A program made the translations under genes and the position numbers. A model generated the notes under the pieces. The model was given only the letters and a program-made list of their open reading frames with translations. It did no database searches and was not told the origin of the DNA. DNA of 64,000 bases from Saccharospirillum sp043196875 (GTDB lineage: Bacteria; Pseudomonadota; Gammaproteobacteria; Pseudomonadales; Natronospirillaceae), in NCBI RefSeq assembly GCF_043196875.1, contig NZ_JBEBMX010000009.1, positions 101,704 to 165,703 of the forward strand, read 5' to 3'. Below, in pieces: positions 43,134 to 52,742 of the stretch (position 1 is its first letter; each line of letters begins with the position of its first letter).

Positions 43134-44528
43134 TCAACCGAAAACGGTGTCGGCGATGTGCGCCTGTACCTGGGCCAGATCGGCTGGCAAAACGCTGTAG
43201 CGTTCCGGACGCTGCATCAAGTCAGTCAGATGATGCGGCAATTCCGGCGATTGCAAACCAGCCTTTTCGATGGCATCGGCAAACTTAACCGGGTGCGCCG
43301 TGCCCAGGGTGACCATCGGATCGATAGCACTCCGCCGGGTAGCGCGTGCCGCCGCTACGCCAATGGCGGTGTGTGGATCGAGCAGATAGCCGGTATCGGC
43401 GTGCACCTGGCGAATGGTATCGACGGTGCCAGCGTCATCCAGCGCGTAGCTGTCGAACAATTCACGGGCGCGGGCCAGTCGAGCTTCGTCCAGGCTGACG
43501 GTTTCGTTATTCAGCTTGTCCATCAAGCTGCTCAGGCTGGCACCATCGCGATCGTACAGATCGAACAACAGACGTTCGAAGTTGGACGAGACCACGATAT
43601 CCATCGACGGCGACAAGGTATGCGCCAGCGGCTGCTTCTCGTAGAGGTTCTTGCTCAGCACCCGGTGCAGGATGTCATTCTGGTTGGTAGCAACCACCAA
43701 CTGACCGATCGGCAAGCCCATCTTCTTGGCCAGATAACCGGCGAAAATATCACCAAAGTTGCCGGTCGGTACCGAAAACGCCACCTGACGATCCGGGCCA
43801 CCCAGATTAAGCGCCGCGTAAAAGTAGTAGACGATCTGCGCCATGATGCGCGCCCAGTTGATGGAGTTCACCGCCACCAAACGACGCTCGCCACGCAGGA
43901 AGGATTGATCACCAAAGCTGGCTTTGACCATCGACTGGCAGTCGTCGAAATTGCCTTCGATGGCAATGTTATGAATGTTGTCACCGGTGACGGTAGTCAT
44001 CTGCCGGCGCTGCACTTCCGAGACGCGCTGATAGGGATGCAGAATAAAGATATCGATGTTGTCGCAACGCTTGCAGCCTTCAATGGCCGCCGAGCCGGTA
44101 TCCCCGGACGTCGCGCCAACAATCACCGCGCGCTCGCCCCGTTTGGCCAGCGTCACATCCAGCAAACGACCAAGCAGTTGCAGCGCGAAATCTTTGAACG
44201 CCAGCGTCGGGCCCTGGAACAATTCCAAGACGTACTCGTTGTGGTCGATCTGCGTTAACGGCGCCACGGCTTTATGACCAAAGACGCCGTAAGTTTCCTT
44301 GAGCATGGTCGCCAGTTCGTCATCGCTGATGGCACCGGCAACGAACGGCTGAATGATGCGAAACGCTAATTCGTGATACGGCAAACCGCGCCAGGAGCGA
44401 ATTTCATCGAGGCTGTATTCGGGCAGGGTTTCCGGCACATAGAGACCACCATCGCTGGCCAGACCAGTGAGCAGAACATCTTCGAATTCCAGTGTCGGAG
44501 CCTGGCCCCGGGTGCTGATGTATTTCAC
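43134..44528 (-). CDS. thrC: threonine synthase
   Basis: 464 aa from GTG 44528 (KYISTRGQAPTLEFEDVLLTG), preceded by GAGAGAAAC. The PLP lysine is in PTLAFKDFALQLLG and the phosphate-binding loop is GATSGDTGSAAIEG. Further motifs are PTGNFGDIFAGYLAKKMGLPI and TLGTAHPVKFADAI. It converts O-phosphohomoserine to threonine. It is in the hom-thrC-recJ-prfB-lysS order. An in-frame ATG at 44552 lacks a ribosome site and conserved residues. Confidence 0.96.
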   Translation of the reverse strand: MKYISTRGQAPTLEFEDVLLTGLASDGGLYVPETLPEYSLDEIRSWRGLPYHELAFRIIQPFVAGAISDDELATMLKETYGVFGHKAVAPLTQIDHNEYVLELFQGPTLAFKDFALQLLGRLLDVTLAKRGERAVIVGATSGDTGSAAIEGCKRCDNIDIFILHPYQRVSEVQRRQMTTVTGDNIHNIAIEGNFDDCQSMVKASFGDQSFLRGERRLVAVNSINWARIMAQIVYYFYAALNLGGPDRQVAFSVPTGNFGDIFAGYLAKKMGLPIGQLVVATNQNDILHRVLSKNLYEKQPLAHTLSPSMDIVVSSNFERLLFDLYDRDGASLSSLMDKLNNETVSLDEARLARARELFDSYALDDAGTVDTIRQVHADTGYLLDPHTAIGVAAARATRRSAIDPMVTLGTAHPVKFADAIEKAGLQSPELPHHLTDLMQRPERYSVLPADLAQVQAHIADTVFG

Positions 44529-44711
44529 GCTGTTTCTCTCTTGGTTAATCACCCAAGCTTAACAAACCACCGCAACGAGCGCCGGGCAGAAGTGCGGCTT
44601 CGGGCGGGTGTCGGTCGCCAGGACGGCGACCGTCAAGCCTACAGGGATGTATTCACGGCGTCCCGCCTGGAGGCGTGCTTCTGCCCGGCGCGCCACAAGC
44701 GCTGATAATCG

Positions 44712-46010
44712 TCAGCCGTCTAATTGCTCAACGCGAATCCGCACCACCGGGCGCGGTACGGAATCCAAAGCTTCCAACTGTTCAATGGCTTTATCCATGC
44801 GTTTTTCGCGGACGTTATGCGTCAGCAGAATCAGCGGCACAACCGCGGCTTCGTCTTCCGGCTCTTTCTGGATAATGGCTTCGATATTGATGCCGTTATC
44901 GCTCAATACCTGAGCAATTTTAGCCATCTGACCGACTTCATCACGCACCGTGATGCGCAGGTAATAAGAGGTTTCAATTTCGCTGACCGGCAACACCGGC
45001 AGGTTTTCGGTTTCAACGCTGTAGCCCAGATGCGGCACGTTGCCAGCGTTGTCGATTTCACGGGCGATATCGACAATATCCGCAATCACCGAAGACGCCG
45101 TTTGCTCAGAACCCGCGCCCGGACCGGTGTACATGGTCGGCCCCACAGCATCGCCTTCAACCAGCACCGCATTGAGCACACCATTCACATTAGCCAGCAG
45201 GCGCTTTTCCGGCACCAGCGTCGGATGCACGCGCAGTTCGACGCCTTCCGGAGTTTTGCGGCTAAAGCCCAGATGCTTGATGCGGTAGCCCAGCTCTTCG
45301 GCGTACTGCACATCTTCGCGGGTGATGCGGCTGATGCCTTCGGTGTAAACCTTGTCGAATTGCAGCGGAATACCAAAAGCGATGGACGCCAGAATGGTCA
45401 GCTTATGGGCCGCATCGATGCCTTCCACGTCGAAGGTCGGATCGGCTTCGGCATAACCCAGGGCCTGAGCTTCTTTGAGTACGTCGTCAAACATCCGGCC
45501 TTTTTCACGCATCTCGGTGAGAATAAAGTTACCGGTGCCATTGATGATGCCGGCCAGCCATTTGATGTCGTTGGCGACCAGGCCTTCGCGGATGCCTTTA
45601 ATGATCGGAATACCACCGGCAACAGCGGCTTCATAAGTTACCACCACGCCCTGAGCTTCGGCGGCTTTAAAAATCTCGTTGCCGTGTTTGGCGATCATCG
45701 CTTTATTGGCGGTGACGACATGTTTGCCATGAGCAATGGCTTCCAAAACCAACGCCTTGGCGGTTTCTTCACCACCAATCAACTCAACCAGAATATGGAC
45801 GTTGGGATCGCGGGCGACCTCGAAAATATCGCGCGACACCTTAACATCACCCAGATCGCAGTCCGGATGATCGCGGCGGGCACCAACGTGGGTAATCTGC
45901 ACCGGCTTACCAGCTCGACGCTCAATGTCTTCCAGGTTCCGGCGCATGACATTAAAGGTGCCGCTGCCGACGGTGCCCAGACCACAAAGTCCCACATTGA
46001 CTGATTTCAA
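44712..46010 (-). CDS. hom: homoserine dehydrogenase
   Basis: 432 aa, the monofunctional form. The Rossmann motif VGLCGLGTVGSGTFNVM is at the N-terminus. The catalytic region has GGIPIIKGIREGL and GIINGTGNFILTEM. Further motifs are ADPTFDVEGIDAAHKLTIL and GPGAGSEQTASSVIADI. A C-terminal ACT domain (~350-430, YYLRITVRDEVGQMAKIAQVLSDNGI) gives threonine feedback inhibition. It reduces aspartate semialdehyde to homoserine. It is followed by thrC after 183 bases. Confidence 0.97.
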   Translation of the reverse strand: MKSVNVGLCGLGTVGSGTFNVMRRNLEDIERRAGKPVQITHVGARRDHPDCDLGDVKVSRDIFEVARDPNVHILVELIGGEETAKALVLEAIAHGKHVVTANKAMIAKHGNEIFKAAEAQGVVVTYEAAVAGGIPIIKGIREGLVANDIKWLAGIINGTGNFILTEMREKGRMFDDVLKEAQALGYAEADPTFDVEGIDAAHKLTILASIAFGIPLQFDKVYTEGISRITREDVQYAEELGYRIKHLGFSRKTPEGVELRVHPTLVPEKRLLANVNGVLNAVLVEGDAVGPTMYTGPGAGSEQTASSVIADIVDIAREIDNAGNVPHLGYSVETENLPVLPVSEIETSYYLRITVRDEVGQMAKIAQVLSDNGINIEAIIQKEPEDEAAVVPLILLTHNVREKRMDKAIEQLEALDSVPRPVVRIRVEQLDG

Positions 46011-46197
46011 AACCTGCCTCTCTTATTCACGGTTAGATCGTGCCCGGCAAAATGCCGGAATAATGCTGAGCGAAACATACTGAGGGGGCTGGCTGCTGTC
46101 AACGCGAAGCCCCGCCGTTATGGGCTTTGCGCCCGGTTTAGCGTTGTGATTTTTTTGCAAGAAGCTGTTTCAATCCATCATCACAGATTGCAGCCAT

Positions 46198-46223
46198 AAA
46201 AAAAGCAGCCGAAGCTGCTTTTT
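46198..46223 (-). terminator. rho-independent terminator of rpsP-rimM-trmD-rplS
   Basis: Read on the minus strand: AAAAAGCAGC, loop TTCG, GCTGC and a run of seven T. It lies 20 bases after the rplS stop. Confidence 0.95.
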
Positions 46224-46242
46224 GGGAAACATCGATCCAGGC

Positions 46243-46608
46243 TTAGCCTTTACGGTCGATGCGTTCCTTGATGCGAGCAGACTTACCAGAACGCTCACGC
46301 AAGTAGTACAACTTGGCTTGACGAACCGCACCACGACGCTTGACTTCAATGCTGTCAACGATGGGTGAGTAAGTCTGGAAGGTACGCTCGACGCCAACAC
46401 CGCTGGAAATCTTACGTACGGTGAAAGCCGAGTTCAGGCCGCGGTTACGCTTGCCAATCACAACGCCTTCGAACGCCTGAAGACGCTCACGCTCACCTTC
46501 CTTAACCTTGACCTGTACAACGACAGTGTCACCCGGGCCAAAGGCCGGGATTTCTTTATTCATCTGTTCAGCTTCAAGCTGCTGAATAATCAAATTGCTA
46601 TTGCTCAT
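46243..46608 (-). CDS. rplS: 50S ribosomal protein L19
   Basis: 121 aa from ATG 46608 (MSNSNLIIQQLEAEQMNKEIP). The core FGPGDTVVVQVKV, LQAFEGVVIGKRNRGLNSAFTVRKISSGVGVERTF and VKRRGAVRQAKLYYLRERSGKSARI is the universal L19 sequence. L19 lies at the 30S-50S interface. A preceding GTG would add one residue. It overlaps the 3' end of trmD by 11 bases and ends the operon with a strong terminator. Confidence 0.98.
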   Translation of the reverse strand: MSNSNLIIQQLEAEQMNKEIPAFGPGDTVVVQVKVKEGERERLQAFEGVVIGKRNRGLNSAFTVRKISSGVGVERTFQTYSPIVDSIEVKRRGAVRQAKLYYLRERSGKSARIKERIDRKG

Positions 46609-47395
46609 CACTCCGCTCCTGATCTATCGCGCGAGTCAAAAACTCATCCAAAAGCGCCTGCTGTTCTGCGGTGAGTACCTTATCAGCCAACAGGTCCGGT
46701 CTTCTTTGCCAGGTGCGCCCTAATGCTTGTTGCAATCGCCAGCGACGAATGTCGTCGTGGTGACCACTGAGCAAAACCGGCGGCACCGCTCGGCCATCTA
46801 ATACTTCAGGCCTGGTGTAATGCGGACAATCCAACAACCCTTCGGTGAATGAATCTTCCTCGGCAGAGGCTTCGTGCCCCAATACGCCGGGAAGCTGACG
46901 ACCAATAGCGTCGATAAACGCTTGGGCGGCCAGTTCGCCACCGCTGAGAACAAAATCACCCAGCGACCACTCTTCATCCACTTCTGTCTCGATGACTCTT
47001 TCGTCGATGCCCTCATAGCGGCCACAGACGAAAATCAGGTGACTGTTATTACGCAGTTCACTCACTCCAGCCTGGTCCAACCGGCGACCTTGCGGCGACA
47101 GGTAAATCACCTTCGCCTGATTGCCGCTGGCGGCCCTGGCGGCCTGAATGGCATCGCGCAATGGCTGCACCTTCATCAGCATTCCGGGGCCACCGCCAAA
47201 AGGTCGGTCGTCCACGGTGCGGTGCTTGTCGTGGGTGTAATCGCGCGGGTTCCATAACCCGACTTCAATCAACCCTTTCTGCACCGCCCTTCCGATGACG
47301 CCTTGCCGTAAAAACGGTTCGAACATCTCCGGAAAGAGGCTGACCAGCCCGAACCAAGCTTGCGGTTCGGCTGTTCGAGACGTTTCCGTTGTCAA
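46598..47395 (-). CDS. trmD: tRNA (guanine-N1)-methyltransferase TrmD
   Basis: 265 aa. The likely start is TTG 47395, which overlaps the rimM stop (TTGA); a TTG at 47410 is the alternative. SPOUT-knot motifs are LFPEMFEPFLRQGVIGRA, DDRPFGGGPGMLM, VCGRYEGIDERVIE and SLGDFVLSGGELAA. It methylates G37 of tRNAs reading CUN, CCN and CGG, which prevents frameshifting. Rare TTG start and four-base coupling to rimM imply tight translational control. Confidence 0.95.
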   Translation of the reverse strand: MTTETSRTAEPQAWFGLVSLFPEMFEPFLRQGVIGRAVQKGLIEVGLWNPRDYTHDKHRTVDDRPFGGGPGMLMKVQPLRDAIQAARAASGNQAKVIYLSPQGRRLDQAGVSELRNNSHLIFVCGRYEGIDERVIETEVDEEWSLGDFVLSGGELAAQAFIDAIGRQLPGVLGHEASAEEDSFTEGLLDCPHYTRPEVLDGRAVPPVLLSGHHDDIRRWRLQQALGRTWQRRPDLLADKVLTAEQQALLDEFLTRAIDQERSDEQ

Positions 47396-47931
47396 AATTC
47401 CGGGTCCCAATCGACCAGAATCCGACCTGCTTCGAGGTCAATATCCTGGACGTAGACTTCCGGCACGTACGGGATTAGACGCTGCTGACGATCAACACTG
47501 TCGGCATTGCCTTTGACGACCAGCACATCATTGCCGCCGCCCGCACTCATTAAATGATCCACCTTACCCAGAATGACGCCCGTGGTATTTGCCACCGTCA
47601 GACCTTCCAGTTCGTACCAATAGTACTCACCTTCAGGCAGTTCCGGCAGAAACTCCTCCGGGACAGCGATCTCGGCTCCGCAATAACTGCGGGCTTGGTC
47701 GCGGTCGTCGCAGCCGGCGATATGAGCAACCATGCCCTTGCCGTGGCTGCGTCCTTTGTCGATTTCGACAGAGGTCCAGTTGCCACCCAGGTTCAGCATC
47801 CACTCGCCATACTCGAGGATGCGGTCCATCGGTTCGGTGTAAGAATAGATTTTCACCCATCCTTTAATGCCGTAGACCGAGGAGACCTTACCCAGAACAA
47901 CCATCTTGTCCGGTGCTTCCGGCGTCATCAT
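47392..47931 (-). CDS. rimM: 16S rRNA processing protein RimM
   Basis: 179 aa. The N-terminal barrel starts VVLGKVSSVYGIKGWVKIYSYTEP, and the C-terminal PRC-barrel has YYWYELEGLTVAN, GKVDHLMSAGGNDVLVV and LIPYVPEVYVQDIDLEAGRILVDW. RimM binds S19 and helps 30S maturation. It is between rpsP (19 bases) and trmD (four-base overlap). Confidence 0.96.
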   Translation of the reverse strand: MMTPEAPDKMVVLGKVSSVYGIKGWVKIYSYTEPMDRILEYGEWMLNLGGNWTSVEIDKGRSHGKGMVAHIAGCDDRDQARSYCGAEIAVPEEFLPELPEGEYYWYELEGLTVANTTGVILGKVDHLMSAGGGNDVLVVKGNADSVDRQQRLIPYVPEVYVQDIDLEAGRILVDWDPEF

Positions 47932-47950
47932 TCAGGCCCTGTCGTACGAA

Positions 47951-48202
47951 TCAGGCCTGGGCCTTTTGATACTCTTTCAACAGCTGGGCGACACGATCAG
48001 ACGTCTGTGCACCTTTGCCCTGCCAGTACTCTACCCGCTCCAGGGTGACGCGCAGGCGTTCTTCCTGGCCACGAGCGATAGGGTTGAAAAAGCCAACGCG
48101 TTCGATGAAACGGCCATCGCGGGCGTTGCGGCTATCAGCGACGGTAATGTGGTAAAACGGGCGCTTCTTGGAACCACCCCGTGAGAGTCGAATGACGACC
48201 AT
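47951..48202 (-). CDS. rpsP: 30S ribosomal protein S16
   Basis: 83 aa from ATG 48202 (MVVIRLSRGGSKKRPFYHITVADSR). The remainder, RDGRFIERVGFFNPIARG and a helical C-terminus, is typical S16. A longer frame to 48238 lacks conserved residues. It is the first gene of the rpsP-rimM-trmD-rplS operon; its promoter lies in 48203-48419. Confidence 0.98.
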   Translation of the reverse strand: MVVIRLSRGGSKKRPFYHITVADSRNARDGRFIERVGFFNPIARGQEERLRVTLERVEYWQGKGAQTSDRVAQLLKEYQKAQA

Positions 48203-48386
48203 TCGCGTCCTCCTGTTGCGGGCAAGCTTTGAAATCACCTGCCGTTTTGGATCTCCAGAGGGGTTACCTCTGAATGCGGAAGCCCTGTTCGAAAACAGCC
48301 TTCCTAACCCAAAGTGAAACGAAAACCAGGCCCACCCCGGTTTTCAAGGCCGCGAAATTATACGTTTGGGAGCTTAAAAAGCAAGG

Positions 48387-48410
48387 ATGATGGGGCCGGA
48401 CGGCCCCGTC
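48387..48410 (-). terminator. possible terminator of ffh
   Basis: A GC stem GGGGCC/GGCCCC with a four-base loop lies about 12 bases after the ffh stop, but the nearest T-run on the transcript is eleven bases beyond the stem. Weak candidate. Confidence 0.35.
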
Positions 48411-48419
48411 AGAAGAGAA

Positions 48420-49847
48420 TTAACCGAACGGACCGCGGCCACCGGCGCCAGGGAAGCCACCCGGAGGCAAACCGCCACCTGGCATTTGGCCGCCGCCAGG
48501 CATCTGACCGCCACCCATGGCGCGCATCATCTTGGCCATACCGCCTTTCTTGCCGGCCTTTTTCATCATCTTGGACATGTTCTTGTGCTGCTTGAGCAGA
48601 CGGTTGATGTCCTGAATCTGAGTGCCGGAACCCGAGGCAATACGGCGCTTACGCGAGCCATTGATCTTATCCGGGAAGCGGCGTTCCTGCGGGGTCATCG
48701 AATCAATGATCACGCCCATCTGCTTGAACTGCTTTTCCGCACCCTGCATCTGGCTGACCGCAGCACCCATCTGGCCCATGCCCGGCAGTTTGTCGACCAT
48801 GCCCATCATGCCGCCCATGTTGTCCATCTGGCGCAGCTGCTCGCGAAAGTCTTCCAGGTCGAAACCTTTGCCTTTTTGCAGCTTCTTGGCGAGTTGCTCG
48901 GCTTTGTCTTTGTCGACCTTGCGCTCGACTTCTTCGATCAGCGACATCATGTCGCCCATATCGAGAATGCGCGAGGCGACACGGTCCGGGTAGAACGGCT
49001 CTAAGGCGTCGGTTTTCTCGCCGACGCCCATAAATTTGATCGGCTTGCCGGTAATGTGACGCACCGACAAGGCGGCACCGCCACGGGCATCACCATCGGT
49101 TTTCGACAGCACCACACCGGTCAATGGCAGAGCATCGCTGAACGCCTTGGCGGTATTGGCGGCGTCCTGACCGGTCATGGCGTCGACCACGAACAGGGTT
49201 TCGATCGGCTTTACTGCTTTATGCAGCGCCTTGATCTCATCCATCATCTCGCTGTCGATAGCCAGGCGACCGGCGGTATCGACGATGACTACATCCACCG
49301 CCTGCTTGCGGGCAGCATCGATGGCGCCCTTGGCAATGGCGACCGGCTTCTGCTTCTCATCGCTGGGATGGAAGAGCGCGCCGACTTCGCCCGCCAGGGT
49401 TTCCAACTGCTTGATCGCCGCCGGCCGGTAAACGTCGGCCGAGACCACCATGACTTTCTTTTTCTCACGCTCTTTCAGGAAGCGCGCCAGCTTGGCAACA
49501 GTAGTGGTTTTACCCGCACCTTGCAGACCGGCCATCAAGATAACCGCCGGCGGCTGGGTATTCAGCGCCAAGGGCTCGCCGGTTTCGCCCATCACCCGCT
49601 CAAGTTCGGATTGCACCACCTTGAGGAATTGCTGGCCCGGATTCAGCGCCTGGGATACTTCCTGACCGACCGCGCGCTCACGCACGCCATCGATAAAATC
49701 TTTAACGACTGGTAAAGCAACATCGGCTTCGAGCAAGGCCATGCGCACTTCGCGCAGCGTGGCTTTGATGTTGTCTTCGGTCAGCTTGGATTGACCGGAA
49801 ATTTGTTTCAGCGTCTGGGAAAGACGGTCGGTGAGGCTCTTAAACAT
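48420..49847 (-). CDS. ffh: signal recognition particle protein Ffh
   Basis: 475 aa. An N-terminal helical bundle precedes the GTPase domain with GLQGAGKTTTVAKLA, DVYRPAAIKQL, DTAGRLAIDSEM and TKTDGDARGGAAL-type G motifs (seen here as SKTDGDARGG). The C-terminal M domain is Met/Gly-rich, with GMGQM and a Gly-Pro-Gly tail. Ffh with 4.5S RNA targets inner-membrane proteins to FtsY. It is divergent from the CcsA/YpjD-like gene, an arrangement seen in many gammaproteobacteria. The 4.5S RNA gene is not in the window. Confidence 0.97.
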   Translation of the reverse strand: MFKSLTDRLSQTLKQISGQSKLTEDNIKATLREVRMALLEADVALPVVKDFIDGVRERAVGQEVSQALNPGQQFLKVVQSELERVMGETGEPLALNTQPPAVILMAGLQGAGKTTTVAKLARFLKEREKKKVMVVSADVYRPAAIKQLETLAGEVGALFHPSDEKQKPVAIAKGAIDAARKQAVDVVIVDTAGRLAIDSEMMDEIKALHKAVKPIETLFVVDAMTGQDAANTAKAFSDALPLTGVVLSKTDGDARGGAALSVRHITGKPIKFMGVGEKTDALEPFYPDRVASRILDMGDMMSLIEEVERKVDKDKAEQLAKKLQKGKGFDLEDFREQLRQMDNMGGMMGMVDKLPGMGQMGAAVSQMQGAEKQFKQMGVIIDSMTPQERRFPDKINGSRKRRIASGSGTQIQDINRLLKQHKNMSKMMKKAGKKGGMAKMMRAMGGGQMPGGGQMPGGGLPPGGFPGAGGRGPFG

Positions 49848-50030
49848 CTCGCTTTCCGTGGGGATTTGAAAGGTCCGGCAGTATAACAGGGCACCGGCTG
49901 CGTCTCTATGATGGTGACAGCCAACGCAACCTCAAGTTGAGTTTGGGAACGCCTATCATTTATGCGAGACTAGCGCCTTGCTTTTTCTATATCCCTTTCG
50001 GCCAACGCCGAACTGCGAGGACTTTTCCGA

Positions 50031-50825
50031 ATGCTGATCTGGCTCGCCATCCTGGGCTATCTCGTCAGTGGCCTGGTCGCCCTGAACGGCTTGTATCGTG
50101 TGCAGTCGCCTAATCGCCAATGGTTGTTCTGGCCGGCGGTCATTGGTGCCGCGGCGCATCTGTCGACGCTGGCTTCGGAAATTCTGGTCTCCGGCGCTTT
50201 GCAGATCAGCTTTCTTAATGCCGCCTCGGTAATCACCTTTTTCGTGATCTCCGCCCTGCTGGTCAGCGGCTGGTCGAAACCGCTGCACAGCCTGTTCGCC
50301 TTCGCTTTGCCCGCAGCGGCGCTGATTATGATTGTCGCTGTGCTGGCGCCAGATGCGTCATCGCCCCGGTTATATCGAACCGGTGTCGTACTGCATGTCT
50401 TCCTGTCGATGCTGGCTTACTCTGTGATCACCATCGCCACCTTATTAGCCGTGCTGCTCGGCGCCCAGAACCGCCAATTGCATAACCACGATTTAGACAG
50501 CCGCCTGAATCGCTTTCTGCCGCCACTGCAAACCATGGAACGGCTGCTGTTCGAATGGCTGATGATCGGTTTTATTCTGCTCACCGCCGCCATCATCTCC
50601 GGCGGCCTCTTTATTGAAAATATCTTTGCTCAGCATCTGATGCATAAAACGGTGCTGACGCTGGTGGCCTGGGGCTTTTTCGCCACCCTACTGTTCGGGC
50701 ATTTTCATCTGGGCTGGCGCGGTGCTTTGGCCAGCCGGCTGACTATCTTCGGATTTGTATTTTTAATGCTGGCTTTTTTCGGTTCGAAGTTCGTTCTCGA
50801 ATACCTGCTTCATCAATACGGCTAA
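50031..50825 (+). CDS. CcsA/YpjD-like cytochrome c assembly-family membrane protein
   Basis: 264 aa, eight hydrophobic helices. The C-terminal half has the CcsA-type core, with HVFLSMLAYSVITIATLLAVLLGAQN, LLFEWLMIGFILLTAAIISGG and KTVLTLVAWGFFATLLFGHFHLGWRG. Conserved His residues in these helices (HVFLS, HFHLG) are haem-binding candidates. The family includes E. coli YpjD, whose exact function is not settled. It is located next to ffh, as in many relatives. ATG at 50031. Confidence 0.87.
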   Translation: MLIWLAILGYLVSGLVALNGLYRVQSPNRQWLFWPAVIGAAAHLSTLASEILVSGALQISFLNAASVITFFVISALLVSGWSKPLHSLFAFALPAAALIMIVAVLAPDASSPRLYRTGVVLHVFLSMLAYSVITIATLLAVLLGAQNRQLHNHDLDSRLNRFLPPLQTMERLLFEWLMIGFILLTAAIISGGLFIENIFAQHLMHKTVLTLVAWGFFATLLFGHFHLGWRGALASRLTIFGFVFLMLAFFGSKFVLEYLLHQYG

Positions 50826-50850
50826 TTCTCTTACCGACGCGCAACTGTGC

Positions 50851-50880
50851 TTGACAGAGGGGTGACCGCGCCGCTAAAAA
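50851..50880 (+). promoter_or_regulatory. candidate sigma70 promoter for CNNM/CBS gene
   Basis: TTGACA (50851-50856) is separated by 18 bases from TAAAAA (50875-50880), 33 bases before the TTG start codon at 50914. The -35 is perfect; the -10 has four of six matches. Confidence 0.42.
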
Positions 50881-50913
50881 GCACTTTCTATTGGTGACTG
50901 AGGTTTTTACCCC

Positions 50914-52194
50914 TTGAACGAGCTCCCCCTAGGCCTGCTGTTTGTCTTGCTAGGCCTGCTGCTGCTTTGTTCCGCTTTCTTCTCGAGCTCGGAAACCGGC
51001 ATGTTGTCACTCAACCGCTACCGTCTCCGTCACCTGGCCAATGAAGGTCATCGCTCTGCGAGCCTGGCCCAACGTCTGCTGGAAAAGCCCGATCGTCTGA
51101 TCAGTACCATTCTGATCGGTAATAACCTGGTCAATATCGCCGCGGCCTCTCTGGCCACCATCATCGCTATTCGGCTGCTACCGACGCAGCAGGACCTGGC
51201 GCTGGCGCTGTCGACGATATTGCTGACGCTGGTGGTGCTGATTTTCGCGGAAGTCACGCCCAAGACGCTGGCGCAACGCTACCCCGAACAAATCGCCTTT
51301 CCGTTTTCCTTTGTGCTGCGGCCCTTGATGTTTGCGCTGGCACCGGCGATCTGGCTGGTCAATCTGTTCGTTAACAGCCTGTTCTGGCTGTTCCGCGTTG
51401 GTCGTACCGGCGACAGCACCGATGCCCTGTCGGCGGAAGAATTAAAAACCCTGGTCAACGAGTCCGGCGAGATGCTGCCCCCGCAACGTCAGAACATGTT
51501 GCTGGGTATTCTTGAGCTGGAAAACGTCACCGTTGACGACATCATGGTGCCGCGTAATGAAGTCAGTGGCGTCGATATGGAAGCCGATGTCGATACCATC
51601 GCCGACCAGATCCGCCGCACCGACTACACCCGTTTCCCGCTCTACAAGGGCGATCTGGACAAGGTGATCGGCATCATGCACATCCGCGATGCTGCCGAAT
51701 TCCTCTACGCCGACGAGCCGTCCAAGGTGATGCTTACCAAGGCCGCCAAGGACCCGTACTTTGTGCCGGAAAACACCCCGCTGCACACCCAGTTGATCAA
51801 CTTCCAGACGCAGCAATTGCGCATGGGTCTGGTGGTTGATGAGTACGGTGATATTCAGGGTCTGGTGACGCTGGAAGATCTGCTGGAAGAGATCGTCGGT
51901 GAATTCACCACCGACATCGCCAATTCCAGCAAGGAAATTCACCCGCAGCGCGATGGCTCTTATGTTATCGACGGCACCGCTAACATCCGCGAAATCAATC
52001 GCGCCCTGGCTTGGGAGTTGCCGACCGACGGTCCGAAAACCCTGAACGGTCTGGTGTTGGAGCACGTCGAAGACATTCCCGATGCCAATCTGTCGATCAA
52101 GATCGATCGTTATCTGATCGAAATTCTGCAGATCAAAGACAACGCCGTCATCGCCGCCCGCGTTCGCGAAATGCCGTTAAGCCGGCCACGCTGA
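50914..52194 (+). CDS. CNNM/CorC-type transporter with CBS domains (YfjD-like)
   Basis: 426 aa from TTG 50914 (NELPLGLLFVLL). Residues ~1-190 form a CNNM/DUF21 membrane domain with three to four helices, including SSSETGMLSLNRYRLRHLANEG and FAEVTPKTLAQRYPE. Two CBS domains (~200-330) follow, with VTVDDIMVPRNEVSGVD and VVDEYGDIQGLVTLEDLLEEIVGE. A C-terminal CorC/HlyC domain has YVIDGTANIREINRAL. These proteins are implicated in Mg2+/Co2+ efflux. No ATG gives a complete first helix, so the TTG start is accepted. Confidence 0.92.
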   Translation: MNELPLGLLFVLLGLLLLCSAFFSSSETGMLSLNRYRLRHLANEGHRSASLAQRLLEKPDRLISTILIGNNLVNIAAASLATIIAIRLLPTQQDLALALSTILLTLVVLIFAEVTPKTLAQRYPEQIAFPFSFVLRPLMFALAPAIWLVNLFVNSLFWLFRVGRTGDSTDALSAEELKTLVNESGEMLPPQRQNMLLGILELENVTVDDIMVPRNEVSGVDMEADVDTIADQIRRTDYTRFPLYKGDLDKVIGIMHIRDAAEFLYADEPSKVMLTKAAKDPYFVPENTPLHTQLINFQTQQLRMGLVVDEYGDIQGLVTLEDLLEEIVGEFTTDIANSSKEIHPQRDGSYVIDGTANIREINRALAWELPTDGPKTLNGLVLEHVEDIPDANLSIKIDRYLIEILQIKDNAVIAARVREMPLSRPR

Positions 52195-52247
52195 ACCGAT
52201 CCTCCGCCGGGAGCGTATTGACTGGACACCCCAAACGGGAGTCCGCC

Positions 52248-52676
52248 ATGCGTTCCCTGCTTCCCCTCCTGCTGTGCTGCCTGCTACTGGCAACCGACGT
52301 CCAGGCTGAAGACGATGACCATAACGATGATCTGGAAGATCAGTTCCGCAACCTGATCACCCAACAACTGAGCGCCCTGCGCAGCGGCGATGCCGAAGCC
52401 GCCTGGGCCTGGGCTCACCCCAACATCAAAGGCCGGTTTCTGACCGCCGAACGCTTCTACACCATGGTCGTGCGCCAGTATCAGCCGTTGACCGAATTCA
52501 GCGTCATCCGGTTCAGGGAACTGGAAGCGGCGGGTGACAACTGGGTGTTACCGGTCTGGCTGCGCACCGACGACGACCAGCAATACCTCGCCTTCTACGC
52601 CCTGAGCCAGACCAACCAGGGCGAATGGCGCATCGCCGGCTGTCAGTTGGTCGAGTATCAGCCGCCGGGCATCTGA
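52248..52676 (+). CDS. secreted DUF4864-type protein
   Basis: 142 aa from ATG 52248, which has GGGAG upstream. A signal peptide (LLPLLLCCLLLATDVQAE) is followed by an acidic stretch (DDDHNDDLEDQ). The remainder, with QLSALRSGDAEAAWAWAHPNIKG, FYTMVVRQYQPL and WRIAGCQLVEY, resembles DUF4864, a small NTF2-like periplasmic family of unknown function. It follows the CNNM gene by 53 bases. Confidence 0.75.
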   Translation: MRSLLPLLLCCLLLATDVQAEDDDHNDDLEDQFRNLITQQLSALRSGDAEAAWAWAHPNIKGRFLTAERFYTMVVRQYQPLTEFSVIRFRELEAAGDNWVLPVWLRTDDDQQYLAFYALSQTNQGEWRIAGCQLVEYQPPGI

Positions 52677-52742
52677 GCCGGATGATTGAGACGGCGGCCG
52701 TGTTAAACTGCGCGGCCCCGTGACCAACCCCAAGGCGCTTTC

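Noticed and set aside
43107..44258. 383-aa plus-strand ORF opposite thrC
   Set aside because: Antisense shadow of a certain gene.
44724..46004. 426-aa plus-strand ORF opposite hom
   Set aside because: Antisense shadow; His/Phe/Gln-rich composition typical of reversed codons.
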